Shown here: in pieces, positions 33,099-44,121 of the stretch | Layout: each line of letters begins with the position of its first letter | How positions within the stretch are numbered: position 1 is the first letter of the stretch | Source: Candidatus Altimarinota bacterium | Lineage (GTDB): Bacteria; Patescibacteriota; Gracilibacteria; BD1-5; UBA6164 | Length of the DNA: 44,121 nt | Direction of reading: 5' to 3' | Assembly (NCBI GenBank): GCA_028697205.1 | Contig: JAQVFO010000004.1 | Location: 45,342 to 89,462 of the forward strand | Program-made: the position numbers and the translations under genes | The notes under the pieces: generated by a model | Told to the model about the DNA's origin: nothing | The model's input: the letters and a program-made list of their open reading frames with translations, nothing else | The model's database searches: none

Positions 33099-35156
33099 AT
33101 GAATATTACAAGAATTGAAGTTCAAAATTATAGGCTACTCAAAAACTTTTCTATTGATATTGAAAAAGAGTTATCTTTAGTTATAGGTAAAAATAACTGC
33201 TGAAAAACTTCATTACTCACCGTATTGGATAAGTTTTTAAATGGAACAGCGAATAGTTTTTCTTTTAATGACTTTAATTTGGATTATAAAAAAGAATTGA
33301 GGGAAAACATAGAAGGACTAACTTCTACGATTACTGAAGCAACAGGAATAAAATTGAAAGTATTTATAGAATATACTGATAGAGATAATTTATCAAGTAT
33401 CAGTAAATTAATGATGGACCTAGATCCAACAAATAATAAAATTTGCCTATTATTTGAGTATATCTTAACAATAGATGAATTAACAAAAATTAAAGTTGAT
33501 TACAATACATTCAAAACATTAGAAACTGCAAAAACAAATCCAAAAGACATTAATTACTTCCTAAGCAATAATTATACAAAATACTTTAGCTTAAAGAAAA
33601 AATCAGTTGAATTAGGTAATGATAATATTTTTATTGATATTGAAAAAGAAAAAATATCATTGAAAGACATTATAAACTATAAATATATTAAGGCGAATAG
33701 AGATGTATCAAATAAAGAACTTGATAAATCATTATCGTCTCTTTCATCTAAAATTTATGAAGGAATAGAAACTGATGAAGTTCATCAAACAAATATAGAT
33801 AAATTTAAAGAGGCCTTATGTGATACAGATAGCTCACTCGATATAGTTTATGAAGATTTATTTGAGACAACTATAGATAAGGTAAAAAAATTTGGAGGAA
33901 TTAGACCTGATGATACAAAAATAACAATCACATCTTCATTACAGCATAAAGATCTTTTAAAATGAAATACAACCGTTAAATATTTGCATGATGATGTACA
34001 TTTACCAGAAAATTATAATGGTCTTTGATATATGAATCTTATAAGCATGATTTTCGAAGTTGAAATACTTATCAATGAATTTAAAAGAACTAAGTACGAA
34101 AAACCAGCAGATATTAATTTACTATTTATTGAAGAACCAGAAGCACATACACATCCTCAAATGCAATATGTTTTCATAAAAAATATAAAAGCATTACTTA
34201 AAGATTGTATATGTCGTCACGATTGAGAAAATAGAGATTTGCAATACATTATAAGTACACATTCTTCTCATATAGTTGCTGAAAGTGAGTTTGATGATAT
34301 TAAATATTTAAAAAGAGATAAAAATAGTGTATTAGCAAAAAACCTTAAAGATTTACAAAAAGAATATACAGAGGTTGGTGAAGATCAAAACTATAAATTT
34401 CTAAAGCAATACCTTACATTACACAGAGCCGAGCTTTTTTTTGCTGATAAGGCTATTTTTATAGAATGAGATACCGAAAGAATACTTCTTCCTGCTATGA
34501 TGAAAAAAATAGATCAAGATAATCCAGATAATCCTCTTCTTTCTCAAAATATTTCAATTATTGAAGTTTGAAATTATTCACATATTTTTGAAAAGTTTAT
34601 TGATTTCTTTGGGATCAAATCTTTGATTGTTACAGATATTGATAGTGCAAAGTCTGATAGAACTAAATGCAAAGTTGATGATATAAATGCCATTATGACT
34701 ACAAACTCATCATTACATTTTTTTTATGGAAATACAAACACTCTTTCTGATTTTAAAAGTAAAGCCTTAGAAGATTTGAAATTAAAAAAGGATGAAACTA
34801 CTAAAAAATGGATAAATAATACAAATTGATATTTGGTTTGTGTTTATCAAACAAAAGAAAATAATTCAAATTCTACTGAATATCATGCAAGAAGTTTTGA
34901 GGATTCATTTTTCCATTTGAATCGTCAATTTATTATTGATAACAAGGATACTTTTAAGAGCTTAAAAAATATTGATTATTTTGAAGATATCACAAAAGAT
35001 GTTTATGAACTAGCTGAAAAATGTATTGATAAAAAACCAGCTTTTGCAATTGAAGTCTTATTAAATAGCAAAATAGACGAGGTTACAGGAAAGAATTTTA
35101 GTAACTGGCAAACTCCAGCTTATATTAACCAAGGACTACTATGGCTGAAAGATTAA
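33099..35156 (+). CDS. gajA: Gabija GajA: OLD-family ATPase-TOPRIM endonuclease
   Basis: A 685-aa OLD-family protein. SMC-like ATPase with Walker A GKNNCGKT (30-37) and Walker B/D-loop LLFIEEPEAHTHPQMQ near 340-355, then STHSSHIVAES. TOPRIM metal site: IFIEGDTE (E456-E460) and VTDIDS near 509-514. In Gabija, GajA nicks DNA at specific sequences when nucleotide levels fall during phage infection. It contains seven TGA Gly codons against about fourteen GGN; the Walker A Gly35 and TOPRIM Gly457 are both TGA, so it works only under code 25. It overlaps gajB by 16 nt, the usual gajA-gajB order. Confidence 0.88.
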
Positions 35157-37039
35157 CATTAGAAAGAGAAGTTCAAGAAATACTTTCCCATATTGATAAT
35201 GGGGATAATTTTTTATTGAGTGGTGGTGCAGGAAGTGGTAAGACATATTCACTCGTTCAAGTAATCAAGCAAGTTATTGAAGAAAATCCAAATTCAAAAG
35301 TTGCTTGTATGACATATACAAATGCTGCTGTAAAAGAAATTGAAGAAAGAGTCAATCATAAGCACTTGGTTGTTTCTACTATTCATGATTTTCTATGGGA
35401 TAACATAAAAACTTTTCAGAAAGAATTAAAAGAATCACTGGTTGAATTGATAAATAATGAGGAATCTGAAATAGTACATCCAGAAGACACTACAATTCCT
35501 ATTGATTTTTTTGATATTTTGGAAAATGGAATTCAATATAAAGAGTATTTGAGAATACAAGAAGGGATAATTTCTCATGATGAAGTTTTGGCTTTAGCAA
35601 ATTATGTATTTCAAAAATATCCAAAAATATGTGATATTCTAAAAGATAAGTTTAAGTTTATTTTTATAGATGAATATCAAGATACTAATAAAAATGTAGT
35701 AGAAATATTTCTTGTTCACTTAAAACAAGGTTTCAAAAAAAATATTATTGGATTTTTTGGTGATTCAATGCAATCAATTTATGATGATGGTATAGGTAAT
35801 TTAGATGAATATAAAGGTGCTGAAAATTGAAAAGTAAAAGAGGTAAAAAAACAACAAAATAGAAGAAATCCACAATTTGTAATTAATTTAGCAAACAAAA
35901 TAAGAACGGATGGATTACAACAAAATCAATCTACTGATACTAAAGCTCCAAACATGGAGGCTGGCATTATTAAAGAAGGAAGTGTAAAATTTTATCATTC
36001 AACCAGTAATAGTCTTGAAATTATAAAAACTCAATTAGGTTGGGATTTTAGTGATTCTAAAAAAACTAAAATTCTAAACTTAACACATAATCTTATTGCA
36101 CCAAATGCAGGTTTTGAAAATTTAATGGAAATTTATGATAAAGATCCTATAGTTGGATTGAAAAATGATATTCTAGAAAAAATTAAATACAATAAAAAAA
36201 ACTCAAAGCCTGAAATTCAAATTCAGAATACAGATACTTTTGAGAATGTAATTGATAAATTTCAATTACAAAATAGACAACATGAACTTAAAAAAGATAT
36301 TATTATTAGGGATTATTCACTATTATACAATCAATTGAAAGATTTGCCTTTTTCTAATGTAAGAAAAATATATTTAGATAAAGATCAACTTGTTGATGAT
36401 AAAAAACAAGATCAAGATGATGAAAATAAAAAAGGCTCAAAAAGAGATGATCTAGTAAAACATCTTTTTAAAATTCAAAATAATATTTCATTATACAATA
36501 ATGGAAAATATAATGAATTTATTAGAAAAACTGAGTATAAAATTATATCTATTGAAGATAAGAGTATTTTAAAAGACAAAATAGATGAATTAAGTAATGT
36601 TTGAGATAAAACAATTGAGGAAATAATAAATAAAGCTGATGAATATGAGATATGTAAAAAAGATGATAAATTACAAAGATTTATTACAGGAAAAGAATAT
36701 GTTTTTAATCGTGTAAAAGAAGTTAAATTTTCAGAATTTCAAAATCTTTATAATTATCTTGAAGGAAATACTCCTTTTTCAACACAACATAAAACAAAAG
36801 GGACTGAATTTGATAATGTATTAGTAATATTAGATAATGGTAATTGGCCTAATTATAACTTTGAAAAAATGTTTCTAGGTAGTAATTCGGCAAGTGTAGA
36901 AAGTCGTACTAGAAAAATATTTTATGTTTGCTGTACTCGCTCAAAGGAAAATTTAGCAGTTTTTTTTCATAATCCATCTCAAGATGTAATATTAAAAGCA
37001 AAAGAATTATTTTGAGAAGAAAATGTTATAAGTATATAG
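35141..37039 (+). CDS. gajB: Gabija GajB: UvrD-like helicase
   Basis: A 632-aa superfamily 1 helicase. Walker A SGGAGSGKT (27-35), motif Ia CMTYTNAAVKEIEERV, Walker B FIFIDEYQDTN near 172-182, motif III GFFGDSMQSIYDD, and C-terminal motifs V/VI HKTKGTEFDNVLVIL and KIFYVCCTRSKENLAVFF. GajB senses or unwinds DNA ends and activates GajA. Only three in-frame TGA codons occur (35828, 36602, 37013) against more than twenty GGN glycine codons, strikingly unlike its neighbours and suggesting origin in a standard-code organism. The ATG at 35141 lies inside gajA. Confidence 0.88.
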
Positions 37040-37071
37040 TAATATTAACTTAATTTTTTATAAACTAGTAA

Positions 37072-39348
37072 ATGAATATAGATTACAGTAGATTATCTCC
37101 AATAGATTTTGAAAATTTAGTAAGGGATATATCTGATACTATTAATAAAGTTTTATTTCCTTCAGAGACTTTTTCAATATGAAAAGATTGATGAATAGAT
37201 GTAAGAAAAACATCAGACTGAAAAACAACTATCATTCAAGCGAAACATTATAAAGACTGGGATAATTTATGGACTGTTTTAAAAGAAGAAAAAGAGAAAG
37301 TTGATAAAATAAAACCTGATCGTTATATAGTTGCAACATCCCTTGAACTTTCGAAATGAAACGTAGATAAAATATATAATTTGTTCCAACCATATATAAA
37401 ATCTACTGATGATATTTGGTGGAGAAGTAGATTAAGTAACTTTATAGAAAAATATCCATCTATTTTAGATAGAAATATGAAATTATGGTTAGATAGTTCT
37501 ATAATATTAAAATCAATAATTAATAGTTGAAATATTGAAAAGAATAAAACATTACAAAATGATATCGAGAATAAAATAAAATTATATGTTGAAAATGAAT
37601 GACTTGAAAAAACAATAAGGATTCTAAATAAAAATAATTATTGTATAATTTCTTGAATTCCATGAATATGAAAAACTACTCTTGCAGAAATGGTTTCTTA
37701 TTATTTTATAGAAAAATGATATAAATTATTTAAGATAACTAATGATATTGATGAAGCATATAATTTTTTATGACATGATGATGAAAAAGTTATATTTTAT
37801 TATGATGATTTTTTGTGAAGTAATTTTCTAGATTATTGATTACAAACTAAGAATGAAGATTCAAATATAATAGATTTTATAAAAACTCTAAACAGAAACC
37901 CTCATAAAAACAAAAAACTAATTTTCACGACAAGGGAATATATATTAAAACAAGCATTAACTAAGTACAATAAATTTTCAGAATCTTGATTAGATAATCA
38001 TAAATTTATAGTTAATATTAAGCAATATTCATTGAGAGATAAAATGCTTATATTATTTAATCATTTATATTTTTCATCGTTACCACAAAATATAAAATAT
38101 GATATAGTAAATGAAAAATTATACAAAGTATTGTTTATCGAAAATAAAAGAACAAATCAAAAGTGAACAATCTTTGAAGAAAGATTCAATCCTAAAATAC
38201 TTTCTATGATTTTATTGGATGATAGAATAAAAAAAGAGAATTATAAAAATTGAAAAGACTTTATTGAAAAATTAAATTTAGTACTATCAAATCAAAATGA
38301 ATTATATGAAGATGTATTTATTAATAAAATATCTGAAACATCTCAACATTTGTTATTAATTTTATTTAGTTATTGATGAAAATGCTTAATAGATATATTA
38401 AAAGATACTTGGAAAGAATATCAAAAAATTAAAAATTTGCCTATTTTAGATAAAGATTGGTTTATTTCATTAAAAGAACTTGAAGGTACTTTTACTATTA
38501 CAAATAAATGAGAAATTAATTTTATTGATCCATTTATTAATGACTTTTTTATATATTATCTCAATGATAAATTGGATATTTTAAATGAATTAATACTATT
38601 ATCAAAAAAATGGTCACAAATAGAATATTTATATAGTGCTTTCAAATGAAATAAAATATTTTTAAGTGATAAAAATATTTTAGATGTTATTGAAAAAAAA
38701 TATTTTGAATTAGAAAAAGATAAAGCTGAGAAACTCTTATTTATTTGTAAATCTTTTCCAAAATTAAAACAATTTACACAAGAACAAACTATTATTTTAA
38801 TAGCCTCTGATGAAGTATATGACCTACATAATATGTTGGTTTTATTAATGAAATATGAAATAATAGGTGGTATTGATTATAATGAGTTTATTGAGAGATA
38901 TATAGATTCTTTTTGAAGAAGGTACGATATTAGTGATATTTATTTTTTAGTAAATAATACAAATTTAAATTTAATTAAATTATTTTTCTCAAAGTTTTGA
39001 TATGATACTAAAGAAATAGAAAGTACCATAAATAGTAGGATTGATTATTATTATTCAAAAGCAGAAGAGATAAAAGGATATATTGATAGATATGACAATG
39101 ATCCTAAATATATTATGGATAATTTCAGTAAATCTTATTTAGATGAAGATTTAAATGATTTAGATCTATTATGTAGATTTATAGGAGATAATTCAACTTA
39201 TGATTTATTATATCATGTTGCCTGAGAAATTGAAAGTGTGTACAACGATATAGAAGCAGATTATTATCATGATGATCGGAAAGAAGATTATTATGCAAAT
39301 AAATCTGAGATTAGTTGATATGATGATTTGTTTAGTAAATTAATTTAG
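37072..39348 (+). CDS. Mrr-like restriction endonuclease fused to STAND-type P-loop NTPase
   Basis: A 758-aa protein. The N-terminal endonuclease (1-130): SPIDFENLVRDI with Glu14, GKDGGIDVRKT with Asp43, and TIIQAKHY with Gln56-Ala-Lys58, the Mrr-type D-QxK site. Then a P-loop NTPase: GIPGIGKTT (195-203), Walker B VIFYYDDF near 240-247, and sensor KKLIFTTREYI. The rest is helical, probably a sensing domain. This nuclease-NTPase-sensor order is that of antiviral STAND proteins (Avs-like, nSTAND3 type), which oligomerise on detecting a phage protein and cut DNA. Gly is mostly TGA. It lies 32 nt after gajB. Confidence 0.82.
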
Positions 39349-39363
39349 TTTTTATTATAATTT

Positions 39364-40431
39364 ATGCCTCAACTAAAACCATACTCACATTACAACGATT
39401 TATATGATAAATTTACAATAGAAAATTGTAGAAAAATTATATCTGATACAATTAAACATGAAGAATCTAGGGATCAACCTTGAGAAAGAAAATTTAGATC
39501 AAATGTATATGAACTTTATGTTTCTTTTGAAGTAGTAGATAGAGCATTGAATAAAAATAAAGTTATTGAAAAACGGATGAAGTCAGATAAAGAAAAAGAT
39601 GATTTTATAAGTTCTACAAAAATACCTAAACTTAAATGTAATTTTTGTTCTAAACAAATGGATTTAGATGATACGAGTTTTATGAGTTGAGTTTGAGATG
39701 AAAAGGATAGATTATTATTTATATTTCAATGTAATGATTGTAATAAGAGAAGAGCTATATATAATGATTGAGAGGAGATTATTCCTAAAAAACATTTATG
39801 TCCTAATTGTAATACTGAATTGAATAAGAAATCAGATATAAAAAATGATACACTTACAATAAATTACTTTTGTGATAAATGCAGTTATAAAGAAAGTGAA
39901 ATTGTGGATTTAAAAGTTGAAAATATAGAAGAAAAAGAAGATAACAATTATGAAGAAGATAGAAAGAGATTTTGTATATCAGAGGAAGAAACATATAAAC
40001 TAAAAAATTGAATTCATGATTTTTATGAGTGAATTTATGAAGTTATAAATTGAACTGATCCTGTAAGTATTGCAAAAAGAAAAGAACAAGAGAAATTTAG
40101 ACCATTAGAAAATATTAAAAGATTTACTATAACTGAGTTAGAAGAATATTTATCACCAATATTAACTGAAAAATGATTTATTAATTTCTCATTATGAAAA
40201 GCAGAAATTGATAAAGAAATTCATGTTTATTTTACAGTTATTGACAAGAGTGATAAAAATCAAAAACATTCTAGTAGAATAAGACTTAGAAAAATTATTA
40301 ATGAAGCAATTTCTAATACTAATTGGTTCTTTATGAATAGTTGAAAGTTAGAAGAAAAATTATGAATTATCCAGTGAAGATTAAAATGAGTTGATAATAA
40401 TGATGAATTGTTAAAATTAATTGAAAAATAA
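39364..40431 (+). CDS. Double zinc-ribbon protein (355 aa)
   Basis: ATG 39364, 15 nt after the STAND gene. Two zinc-ribbon modules lie in the middle: CNFCSKQ...CNDCNKRR and CPNCNTE...CDKCSYKE, each with CxxC pairs that can bind Zn. Before them is a helical segment with SNVYELYVSFEVVDRALNK. After them comes an alpha/beta C-terminal domain (RFTITELEEYLSPILTEKGF, IHVYFTVIDKS, SRIRLRKIINEAI). No catalytic motif is evident. Position suggests nucleic-acid recognition in a defence context, or an accessory to the nuclease-STAND gene. Function unknown. Confidence 0.75.
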
Positions 40432-40453
40432 AATTTTTTATTAATTTTTTTAA

Positions 40454-40493
40454 TATAATAATAATTACAAATTTATTAATTAACTATTATTAT
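40454..40493 (+). promoter_or_regulatory. Promoter-like leader, near-duplicate of the one at 42547
   Basis: TATAAT at 40454-40459 followed by an AT-rich leader to the ATG at 40494. The sequence (TAATATAATAATAATTA..., TTTATTAATTAACTATTATTAT) closely resembles the leader before the 42583 gene. No clear -35 or ribosome-binding site is seen. Confidence 0.4.
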
Positions 40494-40973
40494 ATGGATT
40501 TTAACTTACAAGAATATTATGATGACCTTTATTTAGAAAGTAGTTTTCCTACATTGAATGAAGTCTATAAAACAGATATTGTTACATTATGAAAATTAAT
40601 GGAAGTGGATGAAAACTCTACTTTAGATTATCCTATAATTGACGACATGGACTTATGGGAAGAATATACTGATAAAAATGCAGAAATGATTCCTTGGAAT
40701 ATCGTTGATCCGAATAACAAAAGATATATTACAATGTATTATATTCCTTACAAAGATATAGCTTATTATGAAAATGAAAAGGCACTTTCTTGAGATATGT
40801 ATAAAGCAATAGATGATGTACTTTGGGAGATTAAAAGTTATGATTTAACAGGTAAACAATATTCTCAATTAAAAGAAAAAATAATAAAAGAAGCAAATAA
40901 ATTCATAGATAGTATTTATAAAAAATATTGAACTCCTAAATGGTGGCATCCAGAATATTTTGATTTTAATTAG
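40494..40973 (+). CDS. Hypothetical protein (159 aa)
   Basis: ATG 40494 to TAG. Very acidic N-terminal half with many Asp/Glu/Tyr (QEYYDDLYLESSF, DDMDLWEEYTDKN), then a helical C-terminus ending YGTPKWWHPEYFDFN. There are no membrane segments or recognised motifs. It is a separate unit with its own promoter-like leader, downstream of the defence operon. Confidence 0.72.
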
Positions 40974-41034
40974 TATTTTAATTTTTCCAAAAAAACATAT
41001 AATCATAACATATTTTAATTTTTAATTTAATATT

Positions 41035-41475
41035 ATGCAAATAGAATTTACAAAAGAACAATATGAATCATTATTAAAATTAGTCTATTGTTGAAATTTA
41101 ATTATAAATTGAGCAAGATTACCTCAAGATAGAATTGATGAATATGATAATTTATGTAGTCATATTTATTCAAAATGAAAAGATTTCTGAAAAGAAGATT
41201 TAACTCAATATTGGGAAGAAGAAAAAAAATATATAGCAAGTAATTTCTTAGAAACAGATGAAGATGTTGAAGAATATATAAAATTTTATAATGATGATAT
41301 TTTTTGGAATACTCTTGTTGATGGATTAGTTGATAGAGATTTAGAAGAAAAATCATGAAAAAAATCAAATAATATTGAAGAAAAGATAGACCAATTATCT
41401 GAATATTATTGGGAAGAATTTAGTAAAAATTCAGTAAAAAACCTAAAAGTAATAGAAAAAAATAATAAAAAATAA
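41035..41475 (+). CDS. Hypothetical acidic protein (146 aa)
   Basis: ATG 41035 to TAA, preceded by a TATAAT-containing leader. Residues are mostly charged and helical (EYDNLCSHIYSKGKDFGKED, YWEEEKKYIASNF, ETDEDVEEYIKFYND). It is similar in character, though not obviously in sequence, to the preceding acidic gene. A terminator follows. Not recognised. Confidence 0.7.
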
Positions 41476-41510
41476 ATTTTTATTATTCTAAAAAATCTCT
41501 GGGCTTTAGA

Positions 41511-41545
41511 AAAATAATGGCTATAATTAGCCATTATTTTTTAAT
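41511..41545 (+). terminator. Intrinsic terminator
   Basis: Stem AAAATAATGGCTA / TAGCCATTATTTT with a 4-nt loop and T run. It separates the acidic gene from the phosphoesterase. Confidence 0.88.
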
Positions 41546-41554
41546 TATATTAAT

Positions 41555-42469
41555 ATGAAAAACATTAATGAAATATTAGATATAACCAGTGATCTTCATA
41601 CTGATTTTATATACAACAACTTTAAAAGTATTTACTGAAAAAATTGAGTATTAAAACAAAAAAATGATTATTTAGTCATTTGTTGAGATATTAACGAAGA
41701 TATTTGAGTTTTACAAAAATCTTTTGATGATATTATTGATAATACTAAATATAAAAATATTATAACGACCTTCTGAAATCATGATTTACGGATATCTGCA
41801 GAGGATTTAGACTGTAATATAACTAATTCAATTCAGAAATATGAATTTTTAATAAATCATTTTCATCACTATAGAGATAAAATACATGTAATAGATAAAG
41901 AAGATTTTATGATTCCTAATAGTAACTATATTATCACGGGTAACATGTGATGGTATAATTATACTATTAATCCTGTAGATAAATTTTATTTAACTAAATA
42001 CTTCAACGCAAATTTCGATAAAATGTCATTTTGATCAACAATTTATAATGATAAACTATATATTAAATTTAATGAGAAAATTAAATGAAATATAGGTTTT
42101 TCGAATTACTTAGAAGATAAATTAATTCAAAGACTTGAAAAACTAAAATGATATAGTAATAATCATGAAATTATCGTTATGAGTCACATAAAACCTTCAA
42201 ATCAGTTAGAAAAAAACTCAAAGTACTTTCTAGAATATTCTATGGAGTTATGGGAAGAAATAATAAAAGATAAACATAAATGAGTTAAAAACTATAATTT
42301 AGAAAATATATATTGAAATGCTTTCTTTGTGAATAATAATTTATCAAAGATTTATGAGATATATAATGTGAAATATGCTATTTATTGACACACACATTTT
42401 CATTGAGAGCAAGAAATCAATTGAATAAAATATATTTCAAATGCACTTTGATATTATTGATTATCTTAA
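41555..42469 (+). CDS. Calcineurin-type metallophosphoesterase
   Basis: A 304-aa enzyme with the five metal-binding motifs: SDLH (D13, H15), CGDI (G44-D45), GNHD (74-77), MSHI near residue 211 and YGHTHFHG near 282. These form the two-metal site of calcineurin-like phosphoesterases acting on phosphomono- or phosphodiesters, possibly nucleotides or nucleic acid. It starts 10 nt after the terminator, so its promoter is likely inside the terminator region or it is read through. All motif glycines are TGA. The substrate is unknown; location beside defence genes is suggestive only. Confidence 0.9.
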
Positions 42470-42546
42470 TAGCATTTTCATTAATAGAATTGAGATTAAA
42501 TATCTACAAATATCTAAATTTTAAAATATTTTTATTCAAATATTAA

Positions 42547-42582
42547 TATAATAATAAGTATTTATTAACTAATTATTATATT
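42547..42582 (+). promoter_or_regulatory. Promoter-like leader, near-duplicate of the one at 40454
   Basis: TATAAT at 42547-42552 with the same TAATATAATAATAA...TTTATTAACTAATTATTATAT pattern before the start codon. It is about 31 nt from -10 to ATG. Confidence 0.4.
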
Positions 42583-43137
42583 ATGAAACATGAGTTAAAA
42601 ATAAATATAATTTTAACAAATCAAATAGACATTGATAAGAAAAAAATTATTGTTGAATTACTAAAATTATGACTTGATAAACCAAATGTAGATATTAATT
42701 GAAATAAAATAGAAATTATTATAAAAACTTTTGAAATTAGCTTTAATTTAGATGTTTTAGATATTATATTTTACGTAATATTTAAATGTAAAATAATCGA
42801 TATGGAGGAAATAACTTATAAGTTATCATATTATGAAGATTATTGATTATTATTTCACTATTTTCTTTTAGATTTTAAGTTAGAAAATGAAGAAAAAGAA
42901 TATTTAACAGATTTTCTAAAAAAACTAGTTGAAGCCCCATATTTTTTATGAAAAAAAGAGTATTCAGAATGAAAAATAAAAATTAAAAATTATTACATTA
43001 TAAATAGAGAAAATTTATTTAAATTTTTTACATTAGATTCCAAAATTTTAAAAATCAATAATCCAGAGTTAAAAGAAAAAATGATTGATTTTATTATAAA
43101 CACTAGATCAAGACTGTGAAAATTTATATTTGTATAA
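42583..43137 (+). CDS. Hypothetical protein (184 aa)
   Basis: ATG 42583 to TAA. The N-terminal part is a charged alternating beta/alpha stretch (MKHELKINIILTNQIDIDKK), with a central hydrophobic helix (SFNLDVLDIIFYVIFKCKII) and a basic C-terminus (FIINTRSRLGKFIFV). There is no signal peptide. It does not resemble a family I know. Stands alone with its own leader. Confidence 0.68.
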
Positions 43138-43198
43138 TTACTTTTATTTTTACTAAAAAGTATATAATTAAGTTAATTTATTTTTTATTTATAATATT

Positions 43199-44121
43199 AT
43201 GTGAAACTTATTTTATAATCATCCTTGATTAGATAAAAAAACTATAGCAATTTTACTTTTATATAACAACTATGTGTCTAATTTAATAGATTTTGTAAAA
43301 GAAAATATAGATGATGAGAAACTAATAGAATTTATAGCAAATGAAATTATTAAAAAAGATATATCATTATTTTTTGAAATAGATTCAAAATTAGATTTAA
43401 TATCAAAATATAAAAACTTATTTATAAAAATATCGTTAGAAAAACAAGTTAATTTATTTAAAAATCATGACTGAGATATTGTAAGTGATTTATTAGAATT
43501 ATCTTGAAATACTGAAGATATAGTTTTAAATACAAGAGATCTAGATATTTTAAAATATCTCACTAATAATTATTTATTTTCAGAAAGAAGTTTTTCATCA
43601 ATTGATAAAATTTATGATTCAATAACACCTGAAAAAAAAGAAATAATTGATGAATATTTTTTAAAAAATATGAAAAAATCGTTCATGAAAATATTTCCAT
43701 TGAAAATGGTTTTAAAATCAATAAAAAATAATCAAGATTTATTATATAAATGAGAAAATAAACAACTACAAAAGATTGAAAGTATTTTGAATAAGGTAAA
43801 AAATAATAATATTAAAAATGAAATAAAAGATAAAGATAATTTTTCATTTCAATTTACACAAATTGATGACTCTAATACTCAAACAGAAATCTTTATTGTT
43901 ACTAATAATTCAGACAAAAAAATATTTATAAATTTAATTAATTTTAATAATAGTATTACATCGAAGATTTTTGAGAATAACTGAATTTGAAATAAAAAAA
44001 GAAATAAATTCTTAGATAATCTAACTAAAAGTATTAGTAAGAAAGTATCTGAAATAGATGAAGATTATAAAATAATATTAAATTCTTTTATTTTAAAAAA
44101 ATGAAAAAGTAATAAAGAAAA
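43199..44121 (+). CDS. Hypothetical protein, C-terminus outside the window
   Basis: Starts ATG TGA (Met-Gly) at 43199 and runs off the right edge after about 307 residues. Rich in Lys, Asn, Ile and Asp, helical, with TPEKKEIIDEYFLKNMKKSF and a later beta-rich stretch (FSFQFTQIDDSNTQTEIFIV). It contains no recognised catalytic motif. The base composition and TGA usage match the other native genes. Confidence 0.7.

Noticed and set aside
33225-33965. Stand-alone 246-aa reading frame
   Set aside because: It is an internal TGA-free piece of gajA; the true frame starts at 33099 and continues through TGA codons to 35156.
35954-36604. Stand-alone 216-aa reading frame
   Set aside because: It is the middle of gajB between two TGA glycine codons; helicase motifs continue on both sides.

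Overview
The window reads coherently only if TGA is decoded as glycine (genetic code 25). Read that way it is almost fully coding. Read with the standard code, nearly every gene breaks into short fragments. Textbook motifs place glycine exactly at TGA: the pilin N-terminus, the GGSPCQ motif of a cytosine methyltransferase, IGNPPY in two adenine methyltransferases, GPPGSGKT in ComM, DFG in a kinase-like protein, and GNHD/GHTH in a phosphoesterase. TGG remains Trp, and TAA/TAG are the only stops. Together with the very low GC this points to Candidatus Absconditabacteria (SR1) or Gracilibacteria (BD1-5), small-genome, probably host-dependent CPR bacteria.

Positions 1-16.7 kb are largely housekeeping and envelope genes: a partial type IV pilin, a WecG/TagA-type and a GT4 glycosyltransferase, a PHP hydrolase, a TrmB-like regulator, a prepilin-like protein carrying an NHL-type propeller, GpsA, a Nudix hydrolase, ComM, a YbaK-type deacylase, MurF, a NadB-like flavoprotein behind a possible attenuator, ProS and unknowns. 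Convergent genes overlap at their stops.

Positions 16.7-22.8 kb hold 93-bp tandem repeats, a leftward three-gene operon ending upstream in a protein-kinase-like gene, a leftward structured RNA of about 450 nt with a consensus promoter and a tRNA-like 3' end (tmRNA candidate), a 120-aa unknown, a C5-cytosine methyltransferase, and a rod-shaped RNA of about 200 nt with its own promoter and terminator. Inside the leftward RNA is a 19-nt sequence that looks like the 3' half of a Cas12a CRISPR repeat, with no array or cas gene nearby.

Positions 22.8-26.6 kb encode membrane and exported proteins. Positions 26.9-42.5 kb are a defence island: a divergent AAA+ ATPase, then a tightly packed rightward run of a nuclease-methyltransferase-specificity fusion, a second adenine methyltransferase, a Gabija pair (GajA OLD-family nuclease and GajB UvrD-like helicase), a restriction-endonuclease/P-loop NTPase fusion and a zinc-ribbon protein, followed by small unknown genes and a calcineurin-type phosphoesterase. 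The Gabija genes use GGN for most glycines and contain few TGA codons, unlike their neighbours, which suggests recent arrival from a standard-code donor. The window ends inside an unrecognised gene.
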